Positions 6,068 through 13,023 of a stretch of DNA of 13,309 nt are shown here, piece after piece. Where the stretch lies: NCBI GenBank assembly GCA_029054965.1, contig JAIDEF010000174.1:1-13309 (forward strand), read 5' to 3'. The stretch's first letter is position 1, and each line of letters opens with the position of its first letter. Source of the stretch: Eubacterium sp. (GTDB lineage Bacteria; Bacillota; Clostridia; Oscillospirales; Acutalibacteraceae). Below the pieces are notes generated by a model. That model ran no database searches. It saw nothing but the letters and a program-made list of their open reading frames with translations, and was not told the origin of the DNA. The translations under genes were made by a program, and so were the position numbers.

Positions 6068-6739
6068 TTATTTCAGCCGTGCTTCTAATCGGTAGATAGG
6101 ATAGCCCTGTGAAGAGAATTTCTGCTCGTATTCTGTCACAATATTTCCCTCAAAGTCACTGTTATGCAAATCAAGTGATATGTTGGATAGCTTAAAGCCA
6201 CATGCTGAAAACTGTTCAAGTGAATATTCAAAAAAGTGCATATTGTCTGTCTTTTGACAAATCACACCATCATCCTTCATTATTCTTTTGAATATCTCCA
6301 AAAATCGTGGATTGGTAAGTCTGTGGGCAATATGCCTGTGCTTTGGAAAAGGACAGGAAAAATTAAGATAAATTTCTTCTACAGACTTTTCCTCTATGTA
6401 TGACGGAAGATATTCAGCCGTTCCGCAAAGAAAACGGATGTTATCAAGCCCCATTTCTCTTGCACTGTCAATTGCAAGAATGAGCACATTCCTGTTCCTT
6501 TCAACACAAAGAATATTCTTGTCGGGGTTGCGCTGTGCAAAGGTGCACCCAAACTGCCCCTTGCCGCTGCCGACCTCTAAGTAAACAGGCTTGTCGTTGC
6601 CGAATAATTCGCTGAAGTTCAGCTTGTGATCCTCGCTGATAGCATCGTTATAATTCAGCGAGTCATTGTGCATTATTGTAAGATAATCTGAGGATGCATT
6701 AATACGCTCCTCAAGATTTTTCTTTCTTTTCATTCTCAT
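6068..6739 (-). CDS. trmB: tRNA (guanine-N7-)-methyltransferase
   Basis: TrmB methylates N7 of G46 in the variable loop of tRNA using S-adenosylmethionine. The 223-residue protein shows the SAM-binding LEVGSGKGQF (54-63), the acidic CVERN at 78-82, the NFSCPFPKHRHIAHRLTNPRFL block (126-147), KTDN at 163-166 and TEYEQKFSSQGYPIYRLE at 202-219. Length is normal. The conserved block normally reads (S)DPWPK; here Asp and Trp are Cys129 and Phe131. ATG 6739 has GGAGG about 8 bases upstream. A 27-base gap separates it from the upstream flavoprotein gene and 95 bases separate its stop from the sigma module, which appears to have its own promoter. Confidence 0.9.
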   Translation of the reverse strand: MRMKRKKNLEERINASSDYLTIMHNDSLNYNDAISEDHKLNFSELFGNDKPVYLEVGSGKGQFGCTFAQRNPDKNILCVERNRNVLILAIDSAREMGLDNIRFLCGTAEYLPSYIEEKSVEEIYLNFSCPFPKHRHIAHRLTNPRFLEIFKRIMKDDGVICQKTDNMHFFEYSLEQFSACGFKLSNISLDLHNSDFEGNIVTEYEQKFSSQGYPIYRLEARLK

Positions 6740-6766
6740 ATTCTGTTCCTCCGTTAAAACGAAAGT

Positions 6767-8362
6767 TTAATGTTCATCACTAAGTACCGCATGAGCGCAT
6801 TTCACACCGTCAACTGCAGCGGAAACTATACCGCCTGCATAGCCTGCACCCTCACCGCATGGGTAAACACCTCTTATATTGCACTGCAAAAATTCATCTC
6901 TTAAAATTCGTACAGAGCTTGAAGAACGTGTTTCGGGAGCAGTCAAAACTGCGTCATACATATTAAAGCCTTTCAGCTTTTTGTCCATTTCAACAATAGC
7001 AGATTTCATTGTTGCCGATACCTTTTGTGGCAGACAATCATCAAGGTTTGTAAGGGTTACACCTGTGGGGCAGGTTGGGTTGACACTGCCGAGAGTTTTG
7101 CTCTCAATACCTTTAAGAAAATCACCCACAAGCTGGGCAGGTGCATTGTAGTTACTGCCTGCAAGCTTGTATGCAGTGTTCTCAATTTCCCGTTGGTAGT
7201 ATATACCTGCCAGTGGATGCTCGCTCGGAAAATCCTTTGGTTCAATACCCACAAGCAGTGCGGAATTTGCGTTTTCGCCGTCACGTGCCAAAGAACTCAT
7301 ACCGTTAACAATAACACCCTCTTTTTCACTGGCGGCAGCAACAACTGTTCCGCCGGGACACATACAGAAGGTATAAGCACCACGCTCGTGAAGCCCGTGG
7401 CAGGCTAACTTGTAATCAGCAGCACCAAGCTTTGGATGGTTTGCAAATCTGCCGTATTGTGCAGTGTTAATCAGCTTTTGCGGATGCTCAATTCTTGCAC
7501 CGACTGAAAACGGCTTTTGAATGATTTCAGCACCCATATTGTACATCATTTCAACAGTATCCCGTGCACTGTGACCGATTGCCATAATAACGCTGTCTGT
7601 TTCAAGGTCAATAAGCTCACCATTATGGGAATAGGTAACACCATGAACAAAGCTGTTTGCACAAATCAGCTTTTCAAGCTTGCATTGAAGCTTAACCTCA
7701 CCGCCAAGTTTTTCAATCTTTTTCCTTATATTTTTAACTACAATAACTAATCGGTCTGTGCCGATATGCGGCTTTGAGGAATAGAGAATTTCCTCAGGTG
7801 CACCTGCTTCGTAAAGCTCCTCAAGTATTTTTCTGATAAAAGGGCTTTTAATTCCCGTGGTAAGCTTGCCGTCGGAAAATGTGCCTGCACCGCCCTCGCC
7901 GAACTGAACATTGGATTCCTCGTTCAGCACCTTTTTCTGCCAGAATTTGTTTACATCCCTTGTTCGGGTGTCAACATCTGTTCCGCGTTCAAGGATTATT
8001 GGCTTTAATCCTGCTTCTGCAAGAATTAAGCCTGCAAACATACCTGCAGGGCCAAAGCCAACAACAATCGGTCTGAACTTGCTGGTGCGGTTGTTGACAG
8101 GCAGCTCGTATTTGTAAGGCTTAACAAGCTGCACCTTGTTTGATTTGCATTTAGATACAATCTGCTCCTCGTCGAGGGTGATGATGACATCAATTGAATA
8201 CGTAAAATGCACATCATCCTTTTTTCTTGCATCAATGCTCTTTTTATAAATAGTATAAGAGTCAATATATTTTTTGTTTATTTTCAATGTTTTTGCTGCC
8301 TTGTCAATGAGCAGGCTTTCCTCCTCGTCGAGTGACAGCTTTATTTCATTAATTCTTATCAT
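6767..8362 (-). CDS. NAD(P)/FAD-dependent dehydrogenase, COG2509-like
   Basis: This 531-residue flavoprotein has an N-terminal domain of about 95 residues (LSLDEEESLLIDKAAKTLKI and following) before the Rossmann FAD site PIVVGFGPAGMFAGL at about 98-112. Later come NVQFGEGGAGTFSDGKL, GGTVVAAASEKEGVIVNGMS, and the C-terminal FAD-contact segment GVYPCGEGAGYAGGIVSAAVDG. This architecture matches the uncharacterised FAD-dependent dehydrogenases widespread in Clostridia; substrate unknown. ATG 8362 is preferred because the in-frame GTG at 8371 forms part of AGGTG, the likely ribosome binding site. It overlaps the upstream flavoprotein gene by 14 bases, so the two are likely co-translated. Confidence 0.88.
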   Translation of the reverse strand: MIRINEIKLSLDEEESLLIDKAAKTLKINKKYIDSYTIYKKSIDARKKDDVHFTYSIDVIITLDEEQIVSKCKSNKVQLVKPYKYELPVNNRTSKFRPIVVGFGPAGMFAGLILAEAGLKPIILERGTDVDTRTRDVNKFWQKKVLNEESNVQFGEGGAGTFSDGKLTTGIKSPFIRKILEELYEAGAPEEILYSSKPHIGTDRLVIVVKNIRKKIEKLGGEVKLQCKLEKLICANSFVHGVTYSHNGELIDLETDSVIMAIGHSARDTVEMMYNMGAEIIQKPFSVGARIEHPQKLINTAQYGRFANHPKLGAADYKLACHGLHERGAYTFCMCPGGTVVAAASEKEGVIVNGMSSLARDGENANSALLVGIEPKDFPSEHPLAGIYYQREIENTAYKLAGSNYNAPAQLVGDFLKGIESKTLGSVNPTCPTGVTLTNLDDCLPQKVSATMKSAIVEMDKKLKGFNMYDAVLTAPETRSSSSVRILRDEFLQCNIRGVYPCGEGAGYAGGIVSAAVDGVKCAHAVLSDEH

Positions 8363-9455
8363 ATTTTTCACCTATATTATCCGCAACGGTTATTCCGCTT
8401 AGCCATGCCTGATTCAGATTAAATCCGCCGCAGGGGAGATTACCTTCAATAATTTCACCGCAGACGTAAATGTTATCAGCTAAGTTCGATTTATAATCAG
8501 TCAGTTCATCGGCTTTTACACCGCCGTTTGTTATCTGTGCAAAATCAAAGCCCTTGGTGCCGTTGATGATCAGCTTCCAGTTTTTTGCAAATTCAGCCAT
8601 TTTATCGGCATTTCCGTCAGCCTGTTTTTCTATGATTGCCGAAAGCCGTGTGCCGAGTATTCCTTTTAATGATTTATACTTATTAATATATTCGGTTAAT
8701 TCAGCAGTGCTCATTTCAGGTACGAGGTCAAGCACAGCGTGACATTTTTTAGGCCTGTCTGATATGAAATTTTCACCTGCAATGTGCGAAAGATTCATTG
8801 TAACAATGCCTGACAGTCCATAATCAGCAAAGAGCACCTCGCCGTATTCACTGCCTATAACCCTGTTGTCAAGCAGAATGGACATATTGCACTTTACTCT
8901 GTGCCCCTTGAGCTGTCTTGGATACTTGCTTGGTGATGTGAGCTGAACAAGAGCAGGGGACAGAGGGCTTATTTTATGACCTAAGCTTTTCAGTATTCCG
9001 AAACCACTGCCGTCTGAGCCTAATTTTTTCTGTGCCATACCGCCGCTGGCTATTACAACATTGTCAGCCATAAATAATCCCTGATTTGTTGTTATGGTTA
9101 AATCCCTGTCAACAGCTTCGGCAGTACACTCAGTTATAATTTCCACCCCGAGCTTTTCACAATTTTCAAGCAGTATGTCAAGCACGGTTGCTGCCTGATT
9201 TGAGTAAGGATAAATTCTGCCCTCTTCGTCTGTTCTTGTAACAAGACCCAGACTGCTGAAAAAATCAAGCACCTTTTTACAGCCATCGGCTGAGCTGTTT
9301 GACAGGTTGCATCTGCCGTTGCCTGTGGCAAGAATTTTCTTTCCTGCCGTGCTCAAACGCTCAAGAACGATAACCTCGTTTTCGCTGTTATTCTGTTTCA
9401 GCCTTATGGCACAGGCAAGTCCGCTTGCGCCTGCACCGATTATAATTGTGGTCAT
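8349..9455 (-). CDS. HI0933/BaiN-family flavoprotein
   Basis: A 368-residue FAD-binding oxidoreductase of the HI0933 family, which includes proteins annotated as BaiN and as aminoacetone oxidase-like. Visible motifs are the dinucleotide-binding TTIIIGAGASGLACAIRLK at the N-terminus, GNGRCNLSN at about 45-53, EEGRIYPYSNQAATV, VVIASGGMAQKKLGSDGSGFGI, and the C-terminal DNIYVCGEIIEGNLPCGGFN followed by LNQAWLSG. The start ATG at 9455 begins exactly at the FAD fold and has AGGAGAG upstream; a longer frame to 9521 adds residues unlike the family. It is the first gene of the minus-strand operon. The family's physiological reaction is unclear, and nothing nearby suggests bile-acid metabolism. Confidence 0.9.
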   Translation of the reverse strand: MTTIIIGAGASGLACAIRLKQNNSENEVIVLERLSTAGKKILATGNGRCNLSNSSADGCKKVLDFFSSLGLVTRTDEEGRIYPYSNQAATVLDILLENCEKLGVEIITECTAEAVDRDLTITTNQGLFMADNVVIASGGMAQKKLGSDGSGFGILKSLGHKISPLSPALVQLTSPSKYPRQLKGHRVKCNMSILLDNRVIGSEYGEVLFADYGLSGIVTMNLSHIAGENFISDRPKKCHAVLDLVPEMSTAELTEYINKYKSLKGILGTRLSAIIEKQADGNADKMAEFAKNWKLIINGTKGFDFAQITNGGVKADELTDYKSNLADNIYVCGEIIEGNLPCGGFNLNQAWLSGITVADNIGEKYDKN

Positions 9456-9492
9456 ATCGGCTCTCCTGCACAATACATAGTGTTGTCTATAT

Positions 9493-9521
9493 ATAATAAT
9501 ATAAATTGCTGCTAATTGCAA
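9493..9521 (-). promoter_or_regulatory. Possible promoter of the flavoprotein-trmB operon
   Basis: On the minus strand TTGCAA (9521-9516), a 17-base spacer and TATTAT (9498-9493) give a fair vegetative promoter about 38 bases before the flavoprotein start. The region is very AT-rich, so the match is only moderately informative. Confidence 0.45.
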
Positions 9522-9540
9522 ACTTTTTTATGAAAAATGC

Positions 9541-9569
9541 TTGACTATGATTTGACTCTGTGATATAGT
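9541..9569 (+). promoter_or_regulatory. Promoter of rpmG-secE-nusG with extended -10
   Basis: TTGACT at 9541-9546, a 17-base spacer and TATAGT at 9564-9569, preceded by TGA (9561-9563) as an extended -10. Transcription should start near 9576. It is divergent from the flavoprotein operon. A second TTGACT at 9552-9557 has no partner at the right distance. Confidence 0.8.
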
Positions 9570-9576
9570 AATTGTA

Positions 9577-9646
9577 CCTCGTAAATAGGTTTGATTGACC
9601 GATAGGTCTTATTTTTTTGCCTGTATTTTGCTTTTACGGCACGAGG
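9577..9646 (+). promoter_or_regulatory. Foldable leader of rpmG with an internal T-run
   Basis: CCTCGT (9577-9582), at the predicted 5' end of the mRNA, is exactly complementary to ACGAGG (9641-9646), enclosing about 58 bases. Inside, GACC (9597-9600) pairs with GGTC (9605-9608) around GATA and is followed by TTATTTTTTT, a weak terminator-like arrangement. It could be an attenuator; I recognise no known leader class. Confidence 0.35.
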
Positions 9647-9683
9647 GAGATTATTTATCGAAATTTTAACGGAGGTGCTATTT

Positions 9684-9833
9684 ATGAGAGTTAAGATTAC
9701 CTTAGCTTGCACTGAATGCAAACAACGCAACTACAACACAATGAAAAACAAGAAGAATTCACCTGACAGACTTGAAATGAACAAGTATTGCCGTTTCTGT
9801 AAGAAGCACACACTTCACAGAGAAACAAAGTAA
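9684..9833 (+). CDS. rpmG: 50S ribosomal protein L33 (zinc-binding form)
   Basis: L33 is a small protein of the 50S subunit near the E site. The 49-residue product begins [17 protein letters not shown] and ends KHTLHRETK, with the family's [15 protein letters not shown] core. Four cysteines in two CxxC pairs (Cys9/Cys12 and Cys36/Cys39) mark the zinc-binding C+ form. GGAGGTG at 9671-9677 precedes ATG by 6 bases. Placement directly before secE and nusG is standard in Firmicutes. Confidence 0.97.
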   Translation: MRVKITLACTECKQRNYNTMKNKKNSPDRLEMNKYCRFCKKHTLHRETK

Positions 9834-9846
9834 TAGGAGGACGAAA

Positions 9847-10221
9847 ATGGCTGAAGAAAAGAAGACTTCAAAGAAGGCTGAAAAAGCTGAAAAGTCCAAG
9901 GACACAAAAAAGAAGTCAAAGAAGAATCCTTTTAAATCCATTGCGTCATTCTTTAAAAGTGTAAAATCAGAGGGCAAGAAGGTTGTATGGGCTAAGCCTA
10001 AAGAGGTGCTCAGAAATACAATTATCGTTATCATAGTCTGCACAATTGTCGGTGTGGCAATTTATGGTGTTGATACTGTTCTTTCTCTCGGTATGAAGGG
10101 AATCAAGAGCCTTGCTGATAAAGAGTCAACCTCAGTATCACAGGACGTTGATACAACAGCAGACGGTGAAACAACTCAGGAAGATACTACTGCTGAAAGC
10201 ACAACAGAAGCAGCCGAGTAA
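9847..10221 (+). CDS. secE: Preprotein translocase subunit SecE
   Basis: SecE clamps the SecY channel and is essential for protein export across the cytoplasmic membrane. The core is the family signature FFKSVKSEGKKVVWAKPKEV at 35-54, an amphipathic helix, followed by one membrane span at about 57-80 (NTIIVIIVCTIVGVAIYG onward). At 124 residues it is roughly twice the minimal single-span SecE. The surplus is a lysine-rich N-terminus (residues 4-27) and a Thr/Ser/Asp/Glu-rich tail (93-124) that should lie outside the membrane. AGGAGG at 9836-9841 serves as ribosome binding site. It lies between rpmG and nusG in the usual order. Confidence 0.94.
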   Translation: MAEEKKTSKKAEKAEKSKDTKKKSKKNPFKSIASFFKSVKSEGKKVVWAKPKEVLRNTIIVIIVCTIVGVAIYGVDTVLSLGMKGIKSLADKESTSVSQDVDTTADGETTQEDTTAESTTEAAE

Positions 10222-10269
10222 TTATTTGCAGTTTTTGTTAAGTATTTTATTTCGGGAGGCTTGTTATTA

Positions 10270-10794
10270 ATGGAAGAAGCAAAATGGTATGTTGCACATA
10301 CCTTCTCTGGCTATGAGAACAAGGTTGCAAGCAACATTTTAACAGTTGTGGAAAATCGTAATCTTCATGACTTGATTCACGAGGTTGCAATCCCAACAGA
10401 AACAGTTAAGGAGCTTAAAAGCGACGGAACTGAAAAGGAATACCAAAGAAAGCTTATGCCCGGCTACGTTTTCGTGAAGATGGTAATGACTGATGATAGC
10501 TGGTATGTTGTGCGCAACATCCGCGGCTGCACAGGCTTTGTAGGTCCTGAGGGTGAGCCAATGCCTCTTACCGATGAAGAGGTTAAGAACAATTGCCTTG
10601 AAAAGGTAAGTGTTGAGGTTCAGTATGAGGTCGGTGACCTTATTAATGTTATTGACGGTCCGCTTGAGGGCTTCTCAGGTACTGTTGATGAAATTGATAT
10701 TCCTAACAACAGCGTTCATGTTACCGTGTCAATGTTCGGCAGGGAAAACACTGTTGAGTTTGAGCTTGACCAGCTTGAAAAGGTCGATGAATAA
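10270..10794 (+). CDS. nusG: Transcription termination/antitermination protein NusG
   Basis: NusG binds the RNA polymerase clamp and links transcription to Rho or the ribosome. The 174-residue protein has an NGN domain (AKWYVAHTFSGYENKVASN at the start, KLMPGYVFVKMVM and VRNIRGCTGFVG later) and a C-terminal KOW domain (YEVGDLINVIDGPLEGFSG, then FGRENTVEFELDQLEKV). Length is normal. The in-frame TTG at 10261 lies only one base after the GGGAGG at 10254-10259, so ATG 10270 is the start. It follows secE by 48 bases with no terminator. Confidence 0.97.
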   Translation: MEEAKWYVAHTFSGYENKVASNILTVVENRNLHDLIHEVAIPTETVKELKSDGTEKEYQRKLMPGYVFVKMVMTDDSWYVVRNIRGCTGFVGPEGEPMPLTDEEVKNNCLEKVSVEVQYEVGDLINVIDGPLEGFSGTVDEIDIPNNSVHVTVSMFGRENTVEFELDQLEKVDE

Positions 10795-10858
10795 ATTTCA
10801 GTAATTCGCAGTATATCTGCTTATTATCATTGTAGGTGAAATTGCCGTTTTGCCTATA

Positions 10859-10940
10859 ATGGTGGGAGAGAGTAGAGTATCGAAACAATCCGAGCACGGT
10901 TTAAAGTGGGGATTATTTCCGAAGTCCTATATCTCGCCAT
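10859..10940 (+). promoter_or_regulatory. Structured RNA leader before rplK-rplA
   Basis: The 173-base gap between nusG and rplK holds a nested fold. An outer 9-bp helix (two G-U pairs) joins ATGGTGGGA (10859-10867) with TCTCGCCAT (10932-10940). An inner arm joins TCG-AAACAATCC (10880-10891) with GGATTATTT-C-CGA (10910-10922), with one mismatch and one bulge, capped by CAC/GTG (10895-10897 with 10906-10908). L1 is known to repress the L11-L1 mRNA in several bacteria, so this is a candidate L1-responsive site. TATAAT at 10855-10860 could be a -10 box, but its upstream match (TTGTAG, 19-base spacer) is poor and starting there would remove the outer helix. Confidence 0.45.
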
Positions 10941-10967
10941 TTACCACATTATTAGGAGGAAATTATT

Positions 10968-11393
10968 ATGGCACAGAAGGTAGTAGGTTTAATTAAACTT
11001 CAAATTCCTGCCGGAAAAGCTACACCGGCACCACCTGTTGGTCCTGCTCTTGGTCAGCATGGTGTAAACATTATGTCATTCACAAAAGAGTTCAATGAAA
11101 GAACAAAGAATGATGTTGGTCTTATCATCCCTGTTGTAATCACAGTTTATGAAGACCGTTCATTCACATTCGTTACAAAAACACCACCTGCAGCAGTTCT
11201 TATCAAGAAGGCTTGCGGTATCGACAAGGCATCAGGTGTTCCTAACAAGAATAAAGTTGCTACAATCACAAAGGCTGATGTTCAGAAGATTGCAGAAACC
11301 AAGATGCCTGACTTAAATGCAGCTTCACTTGAGGCAGCAATGTCAATGATCGCCGGCACAGCACGCAGCATGGGTATAGTAGTAGAAGACTAA
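10968..11393 (+). CDS. rplK: 50S ribosomal protein L11
   Basis: L11 binds the GTPase-associated region of 23S rRNA and is needed for factor-dependent GTP hydrolysis and the RelA response. The 141-residue protein has the N-terminal domain ([20 protein letters not shown] with LGQHGVNIM, the thiostrepton-site region) and the C-terminal rRNA-binding domain ([20 protein letters not shown], then AARSMGI-like [12 protein letters not shown]). Length is exactly typical. AGGAGG at 10954-10959 precedes ATG. It forms a pair with rplA downstream. Confidence 0.98.
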   Translation: MAQKVVGLIKLQIPAGKATPAPPVGPALGQHGVNIMSFTKEFNERTKNDVGLIIPVVITVYEDRSFTFVTKTPPAAVLIKKACGIDKASGVPNKNKVATITKADVQKIAETKMPDLNAASLEAAMSMIAGTARSMGIVVED

Positions 11394-11441
11394 TTCCCTT
11401 GTGGGAGGAAGTATCCGATTAACCACTGGAGGTAATTTAAT

Positions 11442-12152
11442 ATGAAACATGGTAAGAAATATGTAGACGGTGCAAAATTAGTTGACCGTGCAAATTTATA
11501 TGAAACAGCTGAGGCTCTTGATCTTTCAATCAAGACCGCAACAGCTAAGTTTGATGAAACTATTGAGGCTCATATCCGTCTTGGTGTTGACTCACGTCAC
11601 GCTGACCAGCAGGTTCGTGGTGCAGTTGTTCTGCCAAACGGTACCGGTAAGGATGTAAGAGTTGCAGTATTCGCTAAGGGTGACCTTGCAAAGGCTGCTG
11701 AGGAGGCTGGCGCTGACGTTGTTGGTGATGCAGACCTCGTTCAGAAGATTTCAGGCGGCTGGATGGATTTCGACGTTGCAATCGCATCACCTGATATGAT
11801 GGGCTTCGTTGGTCGTCTTGGTAAGGTTCTTGGTCCTCGTGGTCTTATGCCATCACCAAAGGCAGGTACAGTAACAATGGATGTTGCTAAGGCTGTTCAG
11901 GAGGCTAAGGCTGGTAAGATTGAATACCGTCTTGACAAAACAAACATCATTCACTGCCCAATCGGCAAGGCTTCATTCGGTACTGATAAGCTTATGGAGA
12001 ACTTCAATGCTCTTCTTGATGCTATCATCAAGGCTAAGCCTGCAGCAGCAAAGGGTCAGTATATCAAGTCAGTAGCAGTTGCTTCAACAATGGGCCCTGG
12101 TATCAAAATCAATCCTAACAAGGTTGGTACTGCAGCAGTTACTGCTGAGTAA
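11442..12152 (+). CDS. rplA: 50S ribosomal protein L1
   Basis: L1 forms the mobile stalk at the E site of the 50S subunit and in many bacteria represses its own L11-L1 mRNA. The 236-residue protein has the complete family pattern: [17 protein letters not shown] and VVLPNGTGK in domain [20 protein letters not shown] and PKAGTV in the hinge/domain II region, and [12 protein letters not shown] near the end. Length is typical. GGAGG at 11428-11432 precedes ATG 11442. The 48-base gap after rplK contains a GTGG...CCAC pairing that may be regulatory. Confidence 0.98.
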   Translation: MKHGKKYVDGAKLVDRANLYETAEALDLSIKTATAKFDETIEAHIRLGVDSRHADQQVRGAVVLPNGTGKDVRVAVFAKGDLAKAAEEAGADVVGDADLVQKISGGWMDFDVAIASPDMMGFVGRLGKVLGPRGLMPSPKAGTVTMDVAKAVQEAKAGKIEYRLDKTNIIHCPIGKASFGTDKLMENFNALLDAIIKAKPAAAKGQYIKSVAVASTMGPGIKINPNKVGTAAVTAE

Positions 12153-12167
12153 TTTATTACTTTGGTA

Positions 12168-12196
12168 TTGACAAGGTGAAAGCCTTGTGTTAAAAT
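12168..12196 (+). promoter_or_regulatory. Promoter of rplJ-rplL with extended -10
   Basis: TTGACA at 12168-12173, 17 bases, TAAAAT at 12191-12196, with TGT (12188-12190) as an extended -10. It begins 15 bases after the rplA stop and should start transcription near 12203, immediately before the L10 leader. The separate promoter lets L10 and L12 be made in excess of L11 and L1. Confidence 0.85.
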
Positions 12197-12202
12197 ACAA
12201 TA

Positions 12203-12335
12203 GCTGTTCAGCCAAAGACAGCAGGTGCAGTTTTCTGCGTAAGTTTAACGCCTGCCGAGGAATGAACTTTCAACTAACTAATGTTTATTGATTGTTACGT
12301 GCATTCCATATCTTTGGAATGCACTTTTTATTTAG
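12203..12335 (+). ncRNA. Ribosomal L10 leader with attenuator
   Basis: This matches the known L10 leader class, in which the L10(L12) complex binds nascent mRNA and causes termination. The binding domain shows AAAGACA followed by GCAGGTG (12221-12227) pairing with CGCCTGC (12249-12255), an inner GCAG-TTTT-CTGC hairpin, and the family's CCTGCCGAGG. It is followed by an intrinsic terminator, GTGCATTCCA (12299-12308) with TGGAATGCAC (12315-12324) and a T5 tail. GGAATG at 12259-12264 can instead pair with CATTCC at 12302-12307, giving a plausible antiterminator. Confidence 0.88.
12299..12333 (+). terminator. Attenuator terminator of the L10 leader
   Basis: A 10-bp perfect stem, GTGCATTCCA with TGGAATGCAC, closes a 6-base loop (TATCTT) and is followed by TTTTTATTT. 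It lies between promoter and rplJ, so it must be conditional. Confidence 0.88.
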
Positions 12336-12389
12336 CTGATACAGCCATAAAGACCGCTTTTGCGGCAAATATTTATGGAGGTTTAATTA

Positions 12390-12971
12390 ATGCCAAGTAC
12401 AGCAATTCTTGAAAAGAAAAAGCAAATGGTTGCTGACCTTTCAGAAAGAATTAAGAATTCTTGTGCAGGTGTAGTTGTTGACTACAAGGGTATTAACGTT
12501 GAGGACGACACAAAGCTTCGTAGAGAGCTTCGTGAAGCAGGCGTTGAGTACACAGTAGTTAAAAACTCAATCCTGGGCAGAGCAGCACAGGACGCTGGTC
12601 TTGAAGGTCTTGATGCAGTTCTTGAAGGTACAACAGCAATCGCAACATCAACAGATGATTACGTAGCATCAGCACGTATTCTTGGTAAGTATGCTGACAC
12701 ACACAATAACTTCTCATTAAAGAGCGGTTATTTAGACGGTGAGGTTATCACTCTTGAGAAGCTCGTCGCTCTGTCAAAGCTGCCATCAAGAGAGGTTCTT
12801 CTTGCTACAGTTTGCAACGTATTCAATGCACCTATCGCAGCTTTTGCTCGTGGAGTTCAGGCTATCGTTGATAAGGGCGGCGTTGAGGCTTGCGCACCGG
12901 CTGCAGAGGAAGCTGCTCCGGTTGAGGAGGCTCCTGCAGAGGAAGCACCTGCTGAAGAAACAGCAGAATAA
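12390..12971 (+). CDS. rplJ: 50S ribosomal protein L10 with acidic C-terminal extension
   Basis: L10 anchors the L12 dimers to the 23S rRNA base of the stalk. The 193-residue protein has the RNA-binding domain (LEKKKQMVADLSERIKNS, VVVDYKGINVEDDTKLRREL, YTVVKNSILGRAA) and the helical tail PSREVLLATVCNVFNAPIAA that begins the L12-binding helix. From about residue 168 an extra segment of repeated EEAPAEEAP units follows, some 20-25 residues longer than the compact Bacillus-type protein. GGAGG at 12376-12380 precedes ATG. It is controlled by the L10 leader and co-transcribed with rplL, 52 bases downstream. Confidence 0.96.
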   Translation: MPSTAILEKKKQMVADLSERIKNSCAGVVVDYKGINVEDDTKLRRELREAGVEYTVVKNSILGRAAQDAGLEGLDAVLEGTTAIATSTDDYVASARILGKYADTHNNFSLKSGYLDGEVITLEKLVALSKLPSREVLLATVCNVFNAPIAAFARGVQAIVDKGGVEACAPAAEEAAPVEEAPAEEAPAEETAE

Positions 12972-13023
12972 TTAAATTCAAATTTTACTTTAAAAAATAA
13001 AAATTTTATCGGAGGAAAATAAA

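Noticed and set aside
10859..10940. Folded region before rplK considered as a tRNA gene
   Set aside because: There is no T-loop GTTCRANYC sequence, no 7-bp acceptor stem at tRNA spacing and no anticodon arm; a leader structure explains it better.
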